A DNA stretch of 19,325 nucleotides from an uncultured Blautia sp. Its GTDB lineage: Bacteria; Bacillota; Clostridia; Lachnospirales; Lachnospiraceae. This document shows positions 1 to 8,157 of the stretch, piece by piece (position 1 is the first letter of the stretch; every line of letters begins with the position of its first letter). The notes under the pieces are model-generated. The model saw only the letters and a list, made by a program, of their open reading frames with translations. It was not told the origin of the DNA and did no database searches. Location of the stretch: assembly GCA_934408705.1 (NCBI GenBank), contig CAKRVL010000047.1:1-19325 (forward strand). Reading direction: 5' to 3'. Both the position numbers and the translations under genes were made by a program.

Positions 1-191
1 ATATGATTCGTCTCTATCAGAAATATATATCGCCGATGAAGAGAACAAAATGTCCTTATATTCCCACATGTTCTCAATATGGTTTAGAAGCAATCCAGAA
101 ATATGGTGCATTAAAGGGCGGGCTTCTTGCAGCGTGGAGGATTTTACGCTGCAATCCTTTTTCACATGGAGGATACGATCCTGTACCATGA
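1..191 (+). CDS. yidD: YidD, membrane protein insertion efficiency factor (5' end cut off)
   Basis: This is the C-terminal part of YidD, a small amphipathic membrane-associated protein that helps YidC insert proteins into the membrane. The visible 62 residues carry the family hallmarks: YQKYISP near the left end, the cysteine-bearing [15 protein letters not shown] segment, [14 protein letters not shown] and the ending GGYDPVP. The reading frame is open to the window edge. Relatives normally have about eight to ten more residues before the IRxYQKYISP motif, so the ATG at position 3 is probably internal and the real start lies outside the window. The gene ends 113 bases before yidC, the usual neighbour in the rpmH-rnpA-yidD-yidC-jag order near oriC. 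No terminator is visible after it, so it may be transcribed together with yidC. Confidence 0.93.
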   Translation, partial: MIRLYQKYISPMKRTKCPYIPTCSQYGLEAIQKYGALKGGLLAAWRILRCNPFSHGGYDPVP

Positions 192-211
192 ATTGTACTG
201 AAATAGACGGT

Positions 212-227
212 GTACAATAAATGACAC
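212..227 (+). repeat. Copy 1 of a 16-nt intergenic element GTACAATAAATGACAC
   Basis: This 16-nt sequence recurs exactly at 12476-12491, and its first ten bases recur at 12527-12536. In all three places a CTGAA follows 22-24 nt after the element starts. Here it lies in the 113-base gap between yidD and yidC, and an ATTGTAC at 192-198 forms an inverted repeat with its GTACAAT. The function is unknown. It could be a regulator site or a remnant of a small dispersed repeat. The embedded TACAAT resembles a -10 box, but no convincing -35 sits at the right distance. Confidence 0.6.
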
Positions 228-304
228 TTTAAACTGAATTTCAGCACAAAAACAAACTTTGACAATTGAATAGTTACACCGAAAAAGCCTAGGAGGAAAC
301 AAAC

Positions 305-1597
305 TTGGATATGATTTTATTGACGAAGAGCAGTGTCCCGATTATAGGACAGGTTGCTTCTATTATGGGCTGGATCATGGACGGGATTTACAGAGTTCTT
401 GATCTGGTGGGTATTCAGAACCTGGGTCTTTGTATCATTATCTTCAGTATTATTATTTATGCGCTGATGACACCGCTGCAGATTAAACAGCAGAAGTTTT
501 CTAAGTTAAGCTCTGTTATGCAGCCTGAGCTTCAGAAGGTACAGAAGAAATACAAGGATAAAAAAGACCAGGCATCCATGCAGAAAATGCAGGAAGAGAC
601 TCAGCTTGTATATCAGAAATACGGTGTTTCACCTACCGGCAGCTGTGTGCAGCTGTTGATCCAGTTTCCTGTCCTGATGGCATTATGGCAGGTTATTTAC
701 AAAATTCCTGGTTATGTAGGCAGTGTAAAGAATGTATTTACAGGTCTTGTTGATCAGATCACAAGCGTAAGTGGCTACACAGATCTGATTCAGAACTTTA
801 TCACAGATAACAAGATGACTCGTGTACAGCTTGCACTTGATAATGGAAAAGCTACCAGTAATTCCGTAATTGATTTCCTTTATGCATTATCCCCGTCTCA
901 GTGGAAAGATCTTGCATCCATGGATCAGTTTAAGGGATTTGCAGATACCATTAACACTACATCTGCTGAAATTTCCAAAATGCAGAATTTCTGTGGACTT
1001 AACATTGCAGATCAGCCTCTGAACTATATTAAGGCTGCTTTTGCAGGAGCGTCTATTGCGCTGGCAATTGCTGCAATTCTGATCCCGATCCTTGCATGGG
1101 CTACACAGGTCCTGAACTATAAGCTTATGCCACAGGCCGCTGCTTCCGCTGATGGAGCTGTTGACACTATGCAGGCATCTATGAAGACTATGAATACTGT
1201 AATGCCGCTTATGTCAGCTGTATTTTGTTTCACTTTCCCGGTAGGTCTTGGTATTTACTGGATTGCAAGTGCGGTTGTAAGAAGTATTCAGCAGTGGTTT
1301 ATCAACCGTCATCTTGATAAAATGGATATCAATGATCTGATAAATGAGAATATGAAGAAGATGGAGCAGAAGCGTGCGAAGGAAGGACTTCCGCCGCAGA
1401 AGATCACTAATCAGGCAAACCAGTCTACAAAGAATATCAATACCAAGATTGATAAAGGTTCCAGTAATACAAATGCAGAAGAGAGAACCAGAAAAGTAGA
1501 GGAATCCTACCAGAATGCAAGAAATGCAAAGCCTGGAAGCATTACAGCAAGGGCAAATATGGTCAGGGATTTCGATGAGAGAAACAAGAAGAAGTAA
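305..1597 (+). CDS. yidC: YidC/Oxa1/Alb3-family membrane protein insertase
   Basis: YidC inserts and folds proteins in the cytoplasmic membrane, alone or with SecYEG. I chose the TTG at 305 because AGGAGG (291-296) lies 8 nt upstream. The in-frame ATG at 311 is 14 nt away. The product has 430 residues. A membrane segment at about 38-57 (GLCIIIFSIIIYALMTPLQI) leads into a lysine/glutamine-rich cytoplasmic hairpin (about 61-106), then the signature YGVSPTGSCVQLLIQFPVLMALW (106-128). Further membrane segments lie at about 243-271 and 298-325, followed by a basic tail of about 100 residues suited to ribosome contact. A loop of about 100 residues (140-240) separates the second and third conserved segments, much longer than in Bacillus SpoIIIJ. 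Y52 stands where the conserved groove arginine is expected by my alignment. No lipobox is seen. The gene is followed 28 bases later by jag. Confidence 0.95.
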   Translation: MDMILLTKSSVPIIGQVASIMGWIMDGIYRVLDLVGIQNLGLCIIIFSIIIYALMTPLQIKQQKFSKLSSVMQPELQKVQKKYKDKKDQASMQKMQEETQLVYQKYGVSPTGSCVQLLIQFPVLMALWQVIYKIPGYVGSVKNVFTGLVDQITSVSGYTDLIQNFITDNKMTRVQLALDNGKATSNSVIDFLYALSPSQWKDLASMDQFKGFADTINTTSAEISKMQNFCGLNIADQPLNYIKAAFAGASIALAIAAILIPILAWATQVLNYKLMPQAAASADGAVDTMQASMKTMNTVMPLMSAVFCFTFPVGLGIYWIASAVVRSIQQWFINRHLDKMDINDLINENMKKMEQKRAKEGLPPQKITNQANQSTKNINTKIDKGSSNTNAEERTRKVEESYQNARNAKPGSITARANMVRDFDERNKKK

Positions 1598-1625
1598 TTG
1601 TTGTCGGGAACGGAGGGTTTCATAG

Positions 1626-2603
1626 ATGGAGGAGTTTATCCAGTTTTCAGCAAAAACGAAGAATGAAGCAATCACCAAGGCGTGCATCGAATTAGGTGTC
1701 TCCAGTGATCAGCTGGATATTGAAGTGGTTTCTGAAGGTAGTTCCGGATTTTTTGGCATCGGAAGCAAACCGGCAATCATTAAAGCACGCAAGATCAATA
1801 TTGTTTCTGCAGAGGATGAATTACAGGAGATCGTTGATACTGTTAAAGTTGAAGCAATCAAGGAAGAGCAGAACAGAAAACCTGCCAAGCCTTTTATAAA
1901 AGCTGAGAAGCCGGCACCAAAGAGTGAGCCGGTGAAAGAAAAAGCACCTGTAAAAGAAGCAAAAGAGCCGAAGCCTTTTAAAGAAACAAAAGAAAAACAG
2001 CCACGCCAGCCGAAAGAGAAAGCTTTCAAGGAGCGTCCTGTAAAAGAAAAACCGGCAAAAGAAAAAATGCCGAAGGAGCCAAGAGAAGAGAAGCCGAAAC
2101 AGTCCAAACCTGTTGAGATCATTACAGATCCGGCGGAGATCAAAGAAGTTGAAGAGAGAGCAGTAGTTTTCCTTCGCGATGTATTTGCATCCATGAATCT
2201 TGGCGAAGTGGAAATCACTTCCAAATACAACACAAATGACGGTTGTCTGGAAGTTGCTTTCGAGGGAGAGGATATGGGAATCCTGATCGGTAAGAGAGGA
2301 CAGACCCTTGATTCTCTTCAGTATCTTACAAGCCTTGTTGTAAACAAGGGCAAATCCAATTATATCAGAGTAAAGCTTGATACAGAGGATTACCGCAGAC
2401 GTCGTAAAGAGACTCTGGAGAATCTTGCAAGAGGAATTGCCTACAAGGTTAAGAAAACAAGAAAGCCGGTTGTACTTGAGCCGATGAATCCATATGAGAG
2501 AAGAATCATTCACTCAGCGCTTCAGGGCAACAAGTATGTAGAGACTGTCAGTGAGGGCGAAGAGCCATATCGTCACGTAGTTGTAAAATTAAAAAGATGG
2601 TAA
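1626..2603 (+). CDS. jag: Jag/KhpB (SpoIIIJ-associated) RNA-binding protein
   Basis: Jag (KhpB, EloR) is a cytoplasmic RNA-binding protein encoded next to yidC. In other Firmicutes it works with KhpA in control of cell elongation and cell-wall synthesis. The 325 residues show the family order: a Jag_N domain (about 1-56) with GFFGIGSKPA at 41-50, a low-complexity linker (about 80-168) rich in K, E and P with KEK/KEP runs, a KH domain (about 175-250) with the RNA-binding loop GKRG at 222-225, and a C-terminal R3H domain with R292-x3-H296 in NPYERRIIHSAL. The ATG at 1626 has GGAGG (1612-1616) 9 nt upstream. The linker is longer than in Bacillus Jag. The gene is cotranscribed with yidC and ends just before a terminator. 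Confidence 0.96.
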   Translation: MEEFIQFSAKTKNEAITKACIELGVSSDQLDIEVVSEGSSGFFGIGSKPAIIKARKINIVSAEDELQEIVDTVKVEAIKEEQNRKPAKPFIKAEKPAPKSEPVKEKAPVKEAKEPKPFKETKEKQPRQPKEKAFKERPVKEKPAKEKMPKEPREEKPKQSKPVEIITDPAEIKEVEERAVVFLRDVFASMNLGEVEITSKYNTNDGCLEVAFEGEDMGILIGKRGQTLDSLQYLTSLVVNKGKSNYIRVKLDTEDYRRRRKETLENLARGIAYKVKKTRKPVVLEPMNPYERRIIHSALQGNKYVETVSEGEEPYRHVVVKLKRW

Positions 2604-2612
2604 ATTAAAGTA

Positions 2613-2691
2613 AGTTATTCCAGGTGAAAGATGGAAGAGCTTAAGCGCTACGCTTTTGTTTTTAATATCTTTCCCTGGGGTAACTTTTTTT
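2613..2691 (+). terminator. Rho-independent terminator after jag
   Basis: A long stem pairs GTTATTCCAGG-GAAAGAT (from 2613) with ATCTTTCCCTGGGGTAAC (2667-2684), using two G-U pairs and one bulge. It is followed by seven T residues (2685-2691). The apical part contains a second small hairpin, AAGCG/CGCTT (2643-2655). It closes the yidD-yidC-jag unit. Confidence 0.85.
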
Positions 2692-2698
2692 GTATAAT
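2670..2698 (+). promoter_or_regulatory. Possible mnmE promoter overlapping the jag terminator
   Basis: A perfect TATAAT (2693-2698) begins two bases after the terminator T-tract, and the expected -35 position (2670-2675) reads TTTCCC, a weak match. If it is real, the promoter shares its sequence with the terminator stem, a compact arrangement that restarts transcription for mnmE-mnmG-rsmG. The predicted start near 2705 would leave a leader of about 58 nt. Confidence 0.45.
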
Positions 2699-2762
2699 GA
2701 AATAAGAGGAAATAAAAAGCTTTGTTTATAATTTGCAGTTATTTTTACATGGAGGAAATCAC

Positions 2763-4136
2763 ATGAATACAACAATTGCAGCGATATCTACTGCTGTGAG
2801 TGCTTCGGGAATCGGAATCATCCGAATCAGCGGTCCGGAAGCCATGGACATTATATCCCGCATTTATCGTTCTAAGGGCGGGAAAAAGAAGATCAAGGAA
2901 GTGCCCACTCATACTATTCATTATGGTTACATTTATGATGGGGAAGAGATTGTGGATGAAGTTCTGGTCATGGTTATGCGCGCACCCAAAACATTCACAG
3001 GAGAAGATACCGTGGAGATTGACTGTCACGGCGGTGTATACGCCATGAACCGTGTCCTGGAAACTGTTTTGAAAAATGGTGCCAAGATTGCCGGCCCGGG
3101 AGAATTTACAAAGAGAGCCTTCCTGAATGGCCGTCTGGACCTTTCCCAGGCAGAGGCGGTAATGGATGTGATCCAGGCGAAGAATGAATATGCCCTGAAA
3201 AGCTCTATGAGCCAGCTGAAGGGCTCTGTGCAGAAGACGATTCAGGATATTCGAAGTGATCTGATCTATGAAATTGCCTTTATTGAATCTGCGCTGGATG
3301 ATCCGGAGCATATCAGCCTGGACGGATATCCACAGAAATTATATGGGATTGTGGAAAAAGAGCAGAAATCCATAGAAGAGCTGTTGAAAACCTCCGCAGA
3401 CGGCAAAATCATCCGTGAGGGAATTGAGACTGTTATTGTGGGTAAACCAAACGCAGGCAAATCTTCCCTGCTGAACCTCCTTGTTGGGGAAAATAAAGCC
3501 ATTGTAACAGATATTGAAGGTACTACAAGAGATATCCTTGAAGAGTATATTACGCTTCATGGAATTACTTTGAAAATCGTGGATACTGCAGGTATCCGTG
3601 AAACAGAGGATGTGGTGGAGAAAATCGGAGTTTCCCGTGCCCGTCAGGTTGCAAAGGGAGCTGATCTGGTACTTTATGTGGTTGACAGCTCCACAGCATT
3701 GGATGAAAATGATGAAGAGATCATAGAAATGCTGAAGGATAGAAAGGCAATTGTACTGTACAATAAAACGGACCTTGATCCGGCAGTCAGTATAGAGGAG
3801 CTGAAAGAGAAAATCAACCATCCGGTCATCCCTATTTCTGCCAAGGAGGAGACAGGGATCACCCAGCTTGCAGATTCTATTAAGACCATGTTTTTCAGTG
3901 GAAAAATATCATTTAATGATGAGGTTTATATTACGAATGCCCGTCATAAAGAAGCCCTCGAGGAGGCTGCAAACAGCCTTTCAATGGTGAAACAGAGTAT
4001 AGAGGATCAAATGCCGGAGGACTTCTTTTCTATTGATCTGATGGCTGCTTACGGAAGCCTGGGAAAGATTACAGGTGAGGAAGTAGGAGAAGATCTGGTG
4101 AATGAAATATTCAGCAAGTTTTGTATGGGAAAATGA
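2763..4136 (+). CDS. mnmE: MnmE (TrmE), tRNA uridine-34 modification GTPase
   Basis: MnmE works with MnmG to modify uridine 34 in the wobble position of certain tRNAs, using GTP hydrolysis, 5,10-methylene-tetrahydrofolate and FAD. I chose the ATG at 2763 because GGAGG (2751-2755) lies 7 nt upstream; an upstream TTG in frame has no such site. The product has 457 residues, the usual length. The N-terminal folate-binding domain has GPGEFTKRAFLNGRLDLSQAEA around 111-132. The inserted GTPase domain carries G1 GKPNAGKS (227-234), G2 GTTRD (253-257), G3 DTAG (274-277), G4 NKTD (334-337) and G5 SAK (359-361). The C-terminus ends FCMGK with the catalytic-site cysteine C454. mnmG follows after 38 bases. 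Confidence 0.98.
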   Translation: MNTTIAAISTAVSASGIGIIRISGPEAMDIISRIYRSKGGKKKIKEVPTHTIHYGYIYDGEEIVDEVLVMVMRAPKTFTGEDTVEIDCHGGVYAMNRVLETVLKNGAKIAGPGEFTKRAFLNGRLDLSQAEAVMDVIQAKNEYALKSSMSQLKGSVQKTIQDIRSDLIYEIAFIESALDDPEHISLDGYPQKLYGIVEKEQKSIEELLKTSADGKIIREGIETVIVGKPNAGKSSLLNLLVGENKAIVTDIEGTTRDILEEYITLHGITLKIVDTAGIRETEDVVEKIGVSRARQVAKGADLVLYVVDSSTALDENDEEIIEMLKDRKAIVLYNKTDLDPAVSIEELKEKINHPVIPISAKEETGITQLADSIKTMFFSGKISFNDEVYITNARHKEALEEAANSLSMVKQSIEDQMPEDFFSIDLMAAYGSLGKITGEEVGEDLVNEIFSKFCMGK

Positions 4137-4174
4137 TGATTTGTGTATGTATCGTATGAGGAGATTGATTCGAG

Positions 4175-6061
4175 ATGAAGAATTTGGAAGAGAATTTTGA
4201 CATAGTTGTAGTTGGTGCAGGGCATGCAGGCTGTGAGGCAGCGTTGGCAGGGGCAAGACTGGGATTAAAAACCGTGATGTTCACTGTCAGTGTAGATAGT
4301 ATTGCTCTTATGCCGTGTAACCCGAATATAGGAGGAAGCTCCAAGGGCCATCTGGTGCGTGAATTGGACGCTCTTGGAGGCGAGATGGGAAAAAATATTG
4401 ACAAGACCTTTATCCAGTCCAAGATGCTGAATTGTTCCAAAGGACCTGCAGTTCATTCTCTTCGTGCACAAGCAGATAAGCAGGCTTACAGTAACGAGAT
4501 GAGAAAGACGCTGGAGAATCAGGATAACCTGACCATCCGCCAGGGAGAGGTGACGAAGCTTCTTGTAGAGGATGGAAAAATCACAGGTGTAAAGACCTAT
4601 TCCGGAGCTATTTATCATTGTAAAGCAGTTGTTTTGTGTACCGGAACCTATCTGAAAGCAAGATGTATTTATGGCGATGTAAGTAATTATACAGGCCCAA
4701 ATGGTCTGCAGGCAGCTAATTATCTTACTGATTCTTTGAAAGAGCTGGGAATAGAAATGTTCCGTTTCAAGACCGGAACCCCAGCCAGAATTGCAGGAAA
4801 TACTATTGATTACAGCAAGATGGAGGAACAGTTTGGGGATGAGAGAGTAGTGCCATTTTCCTTTTCTACAGACCCTGAGGATGTGCAGATTGAGCAGAAA
4901 TCCTGCTGGCTTACCTACACAAATGAGACTACTCATGATATTATCCGTGCTAATCTGGATCGTTCCCCGTTATACTCAGGTATGATAGAGGGAACAGGTC
5001 CCCGTTACTGTCCATCCATTGAGGACAAGGTAGTCCGTTTTTCAGATAAAAAGCGACATCAGGTGTTCATTGAGCCAGAAGGATTATATACAAATGAGAT
5101 GTATATCGGCGGTATGTCCAGCTCTCTTCCTGAGGATGTGCAGGAGGATATGTATCACAGCGTGCCGGGACTTGAGCATGCAAAAATAGTGAAAAGCGCT
5201 TATGCGATAGAGTATGACTGCATTAATCCAAGACAGCTTTACCCAACCTTGGAGTTTAAGAAAATCAAAGGACTTTTCAGTGGAGGACAGTTTAACGGAA
5301 GCTCAGGATATGAGGAGGCAGCGGCTCAGGGACTGATTGCCGGTATCAATGCAGCCATGGAAGTGCTGGGAAAAGAGCAGCTGATCCTGGATCGTTCTGA
5401 GGCTTATATAGGCGTCCTTATTGATGATCTGGTAACAAAAGAGAACCATGAGCCATATCGTATGATGACCAGCCGTGCAGAGTATCGTCTGCTTCTTCGT
5501 CAGGATAATGCAGATATGAGACTGCGTAAAAAAGGCTGGGAGGTTGGTCTTGTGGATGACGAAACCTATGCTAAGATAGTGGAAAAAGAGCGGCTGATCC
5601 AGGAAGAGATCCAGCGTGTAGAGAACACAAATGTTGGTATGACAGAAGCAGTTCAGAGCCTTCTGGAAAGCAAGGGAAGCACCCTTTTGAAGTCAGGAAT
5701 CAGCCTTGCGGAGCTGATCAGAAGACCGGAGCTTTCCTATGCAGATGTGGCTTCTATTGATAAAAACCGTCCCAAGCTTGCGTGGGATGTGCAGGAGCAG
5801 GTAAATATTAACATTAAATATGACGGTTATATCCGCCGCCAGATGAAGCAGGTAGAGCAGTTTAAGAAACTGGAAGCTAAGAAAATCCCGGAGAATCTGG
5901 ATTATGAGAAAGTGAAGAGCCTGCGTATTGAAGCACGCCAGAAGCTGGAGCTTTACAGACCGGTTTCTATTGGCCAGGCATCACGAATCTCAGGTGTTTC
6001 ACCGGCTGATATTTCAGTGCTGCTGGTTTACATGGAACAGTATGGAAAAGAACATCGTTAA
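4175..6061 (+). CDS. mnmG: MnmG (GidA), FAD-dependent tRNA uridine-34 modification enzyme
   Basis: MnmG is the flavoprotein partner of MnmE in making carboxymethylaminomethyl or aminomethyl groups on tRNA wobble uridine 34. The 628-residue product has the expected length. The N-terminal Rossmann motif [19 protein letters not shown] (GAGHAG at 14-19) binds FAD, and the conserved [21 protein letters not shown] segment follows near residue 49. [18 protein letters not shown] lies near 432-449, and the C-terminal helical MnmE/tRNA-contact region (about 560-628) is complete. The ATG at 4175 has GAGGAG (4158-4163) upstream at a slightly long spacing of 11 nt. No terminator lies between it and rsmG, so mnmE-mnmG-rsmG is probably one transcript. 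Confidence 0.98.
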   Translation: MKNLEENFDIVVVGAGHAGCEAALAGARLGLKTVMFTVSVDSIALMPCNPNIGGSSKGHLVRELDALGGEMGKNIDKTFIQSKMLNCSKGPAVHSLRAQADKQAYSNEMRKTLENQDNLTIRQGEVTKLLVEDGKITGVKTYSGAIYHCKAVVLCTGTYLKARCIYGDVSNYTGPNGLQAANYLTDSLKELGIEMFRFKTGTPARIAGNTIDYSKMEEQFGDERVVPFSFSTDPEDVQIEQKSCWLTYTNETTHDIIRANLDRSPLYSGMIEGTGPRYCPSIEDKVVRFSDKKRHQVFIEPEGLYTNEMYIGGMSSSLPEDVQEDMYHSVPGLEHAKIVKSAYAIEYDCINPRQLYPTLEFKKIKGLFSGGQFNGSSGYEEAAAQGLIAGINAAMEVLGKEQLILDRSEAYIGVLIDDLVTKENHEPYRMMTSRAEYRLLLRQDNADMRLRKKGWEVGLVDDETYAKIVEKERLIQEEIQRVENTNVGMTEAVQSLLESKGSTLLKSGISLAELIRRPELSYADVASIDKNRPKLAWDVQEQVNINIKYDGYIRRQMKQVEQFKKLEAKKIPENLDYEKVKSLRIEARQKLELYRPVSIGQASRISGVSPADISVLLVYMEQYGKEHR

Positions 6062-6138
6062 CAGATACTCATTCCTACAAGCTGTATTGGTGAGTGGAAA
6101 GTAGAAAAATAAGTAGTTTGAGATATAAGGAGACGTTT

Positions 6139-6873
6139 ATGGGATATGATTTAACACTCTTTGAAAAGGGGCTGGAAGAGCTTGAAATCACACTTACAGA
6201 AGAGCAGAAGAAGCAATTTATCACCTATTATGAGTACCTTGTAGAGAAGAATAAGGTAATGAATCTGACTGCTATCACAGAGTATGATGAAGTTATTTTA
6301 AAGCATTTTCTGGACAGCTTATCCATTGTAAAAGTGGGATGCTTTGATCAGAAAAAGCTGGCCGGAAAATCCGTGATCGACATTGGAACCGGAGCAGGAT
6401 TTCCCGGAATTCCGCTGAAAATTGCTTTCCCTGAAATGAAAATCACACTGCTGGATTCTTTGAATAAGAGAGTGAATTTTCTTAATGAAGTGATTGATAT
6501 GCTGGGATTAAAAGATGTAACAGCTGTTCACGGAAGGGCTGAAGACTATGCGAAACAGAAGGAATACAGAGAGAAATATGACTTCTGTGTATCCCGTGCA
6601 GTAGCTAATTTAAGCACCCTTTCCGAATATTGTATCCCCTTTGTAAAAGAAGGGGGAAGTTTTATTTCTTATAAATCCGGGAAGATTGATGAAGAGCTTT
6701 CTCAGGCGGGCAATGCAGTGAAAATCCTGGGCGGAAAGGTTCAGGATGTGGTGAAGTTTCCATTGATGGATACGGATATGGATCGCTCCTTTGTGGTGAT
6801 TAGGAAGCTGAAGCCTACTGCGAAGAAGTATCCAAGAAAGGCAGGATTGCCATCGAAAGAGCCTTTGGCATAA
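6139..6873 (+). CDS. rsmG: RsmG (GidB), 16S rRNA guanine-527 N7-methyltransferase
   Basis: RsmG methylates G527 of 16S rRNA at N7 using S-adenosylmethionine. I chose the ATG at 6139 because AAGGAGA (6127-6133) sits 5 nt upstream. A GTG at 6094 would add 15 residues that do not resemble the family and lack a ribosome binding site. The product of 244 residues has the normal length. MNLTAITEYDEVILKHFLDSL (41-61) is the family N-terminal signature, VIDIGTGAGFPGIP (79-92) is the SAM-binding motif I, and SRAVANLSTL (152-161) and the ending YPRKAGLPSKEPL are also conserved. It is the last gene of the mnm operon and is followed by a terminator. Confidence 0.97.
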   Translation: MGYDLTLFEKGLEELEITLTEEQKKQFITYYEYLVEKNKVMNLTAITEYDEVILKHFLDSLSIVKVGCFDQKKLAGKSVIDIGTGAGFPGIPLKIAFPEMKITLLDSLNKRVNFLNEVIDMLGLKDVTAVHGRAEDYAKQKEYREKYDFCVSRAVANLSTLSEYCIPFVKEGGSFISYKSGKIDEELSQAGNAVKILGGKVQDVVKFPLMDTDMDRSFVVIRKLKPTAKKYPRKAGLPSKEPLA

Positions 6874-6883
6874 AAAAATCAAG

Positions 6884-6923
6884 AAGATTCCGGCAGGTTA
6901 AATACTGTCTGGAATCTTTTTTT
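6884..6923 (+). terminator. Rho-independent terminator after rsmG
   Basis: AGATTCCGGCAG (6885-6896) pairs with CTGTCTGGAATCT (6905-6917), with one G-U pair and one bulge, around a short AT-rich loop. The stem runs into a T-tract reaching 6923. It separates the housekeeping operon from the ABC transporter operon. Confidence 0.9.
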
Positions 6924-7012
6924 CTCAGACACATTTCTAACACATAATAATCACAATTTTCTCACACAATTATCTAAATTTCCTCACAGGTTGCACATAG
7001 AATTATCATAGA

Positions 7013-7073
7013 CAGGTAACAGGGATAAAAATGACAATATTTTATTTTGCAAGATATAATGCATAGTTACCTG
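7013..7073. promoter_or_regulatory. Inverted repeat CAGGTAAC/GTTACCTG flanking the ABC operon promoter (possible operator)
   Basis: A perfect 8-bp inverted repeat, CAGGTAAC (7013-7020) and GTTACCTG (7066-7073), brackets the promoter. A second, nearly perfect pair, CAGGTTGCA (6987-6995) and TGCAACTTG (7072-7080), overlaps it on the downstream side, so 7066-7080 contains the complement of both upstream half sites. The downstream site covers the predicted transcription start. This suggests a repressor that binds both ends, perhaps by DNA looping. No regulator gene lies in the operon. Confidence 0.5.
7031..7060 (+). promoter_or_regulatory. Sigma-A type promoter of the ABC/GldG/DUF4340 operon
   Basis: ATGACA (7031-7036, five of six matches to the -35 consensus) and TATAAT (7055-7060, perfect -10) are separated by 18 bp. 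Transcription should begin near 7067, giving a leader of about 29 nt before the TTG start of the ATPase gene. Confidence 0.75.
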
Positions 7074-7095
7074 CAACTTGAAGGAGGTAAGAAGC

Positions 7096-8154
7096 TTGAT
7101 TGAAGTAAAAAATCTGGTAAAACGCTACGGCAATCACACTGCAGTAGACCACCTTTCTTTTGAAATTGAGAAGGGGAAGATTTATGGTTTTCTGGGTCCT
7201 AATGGCGCAGGAAAATCAACAACCATGAATATGATAACCGGCTATATTGCATCCACAGAGGGAACTGTGGTTATAGACGGTCATGATATTCTGGAAGAAC
7301 CTGAAGAGGCAAAAAAGTGCATTGGATATTTACCTGAAATGCCGCCTTTGTATTTCGATATGACTGTTCTGGAATATCTGAAATTCGTAGCAGATCTGAA
7401 GAAAATTCCTAAAGATAAAAAAGCATCCATGATTGAAGAAATTATGGATATGGTGAAAATCACTGACATGAAAAACCGTCTGATCAAGAACCTTTCCAAA
7501 GGTTACAGGCAGCGAGTAGGAATCGCCCAGGCTGTGCTGGGATACCCTGAGGTTATTATTCTGGATGAGCCAACTGTCGGACTTGACCCGAAGCAGATTA
7601 ACGAGATCCGTGATTTAATCAAAAGTCTGAAAAAGAAACACACCGTTATCCTCAGCTCCCATATTTTGTCCGAAGTCAGCGCAGTCTGCGATTACGTGCT
7701 GATCATTTCCCACGGAAAGCTTGTGGCCAGTGATACCCCTGAGAATCTGGGCAAGCTGGCAGCAGGCTCAAACAACCTGAATCTGCTTGTAAAAGGCCAG
7801 AAAGACGCCATCAGAGCGGCTATGGAGACAGTAGAAGGAGTAAAGGAGGTTGCTGTTAAGAAAAGTGCGGAGGAAGGCGTTTATGCAGTTTCAGTGGGCA
7901 CAGAAGAGGATACAGATGTGCGTGAAAAGGTATTCTACAGTATGGTAAATGCCGGTTGCCCGATTCTTGAGATGCAGTCTAAGAAGGTTTCTCTGGAGGA
8001 AATTTTCCTTGAACTTACCGAAAGTGAGAATAAAGAGAATACTGTACATTATAACGGACTTTTCTCTGAGAAATCAGCGGAAATTGACGAATCACAGGGA
8101 ACTGTGCTAAATAATGGACTTGAAGATGAAAATACAGAAAAAGGGAAGGAGTAA
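7096..8154 (+). CDS. ABC transporter ATP-binding protein, GldA-like
   Basis: This is the ATPase of an ABC-2 type exporter and should power the membrane proteins encoded just downstream. I chose the TTG at 7096 because AGGAGG (7082-7087) lies 8 nt upstream; an earlier TTG at 7078 precedes the ribosome binding site itself. The product has 352 residues. Walker A is GPNGAGKST (34-42). The Q-loop region reads GYLPEMPPLY (77-86), the variant with E where many ABC proteins have Q, as I recall for GldA-like ATPases. The signature is LSKGYRQRVGIAQA (133-146), Walker B is VIILDEPTVGLDP (153-165), and the switch histidine is H189. A regulatory C-terminal domain (about 220-315) is followed by an acidic, probably disordered tail of about 35 residues. 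The permease gene starts 3 bases after its stop. Confidence 0.93.
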   Translation: MIEVKNLVKRYGNHTAVDHLSFEIEKGKIYGFLGPNGAGKSTTMNMITGYIASTEGTVVIDGHDILEEPEEAKKCIGYLPEMPPLYFDMTVLEYLKFVADLKKIPKDKKASMIEEIMDMVKITDMKNRLIKNLSKGYRQRVGIAQAVLGYPEVIILDEPTVGLDPKQINEIRDLIKSLKKKHTVILSSHILSEVSAVCDYVLIISHGKLVASDTPENLGKLAAGSNNLNLLVKGQKDAIRAAMETVEGVKEVAVKKSAEEGVYAVSVGTEEDTDVREKVFYSMVNAGCPILEMQSKKVSLEEIFLELTESENKENTVHYNGLFSEKSAEIDESQGTVLNNGLEDENTEKGKE

Positions 8155-8157
8155 ACT

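Noticed and set aside
259..287. TTGACA before yidC as a promoter
   Set aside because: No -10 box lies 16-18 bp downstream; the expected position reads AAAAAG.
1..304. Origin of replication near the left edge
   Set aside because: No cluster of DnaA boxes (TTATCCACA) is seen here or elsewhere in the window; the origin is expected further left.
1214..1687. Long minus-strand open frames opposite yidC, jag, mnmE, mnmG, serS and the DUF3881 gene
   Set aside because: They lie fully opposite well-supported genes, are Cys/Leu/Phe-rich in the manner of antisense reads, and have no ribosome binding sites.
6094..6138. Upstream GTG start for RsmG
   Set aside because: It has no ribosome binding site, and the added residues do not resemble RsmG; the ATG at 6139 has AAGGAGA at a good distance.
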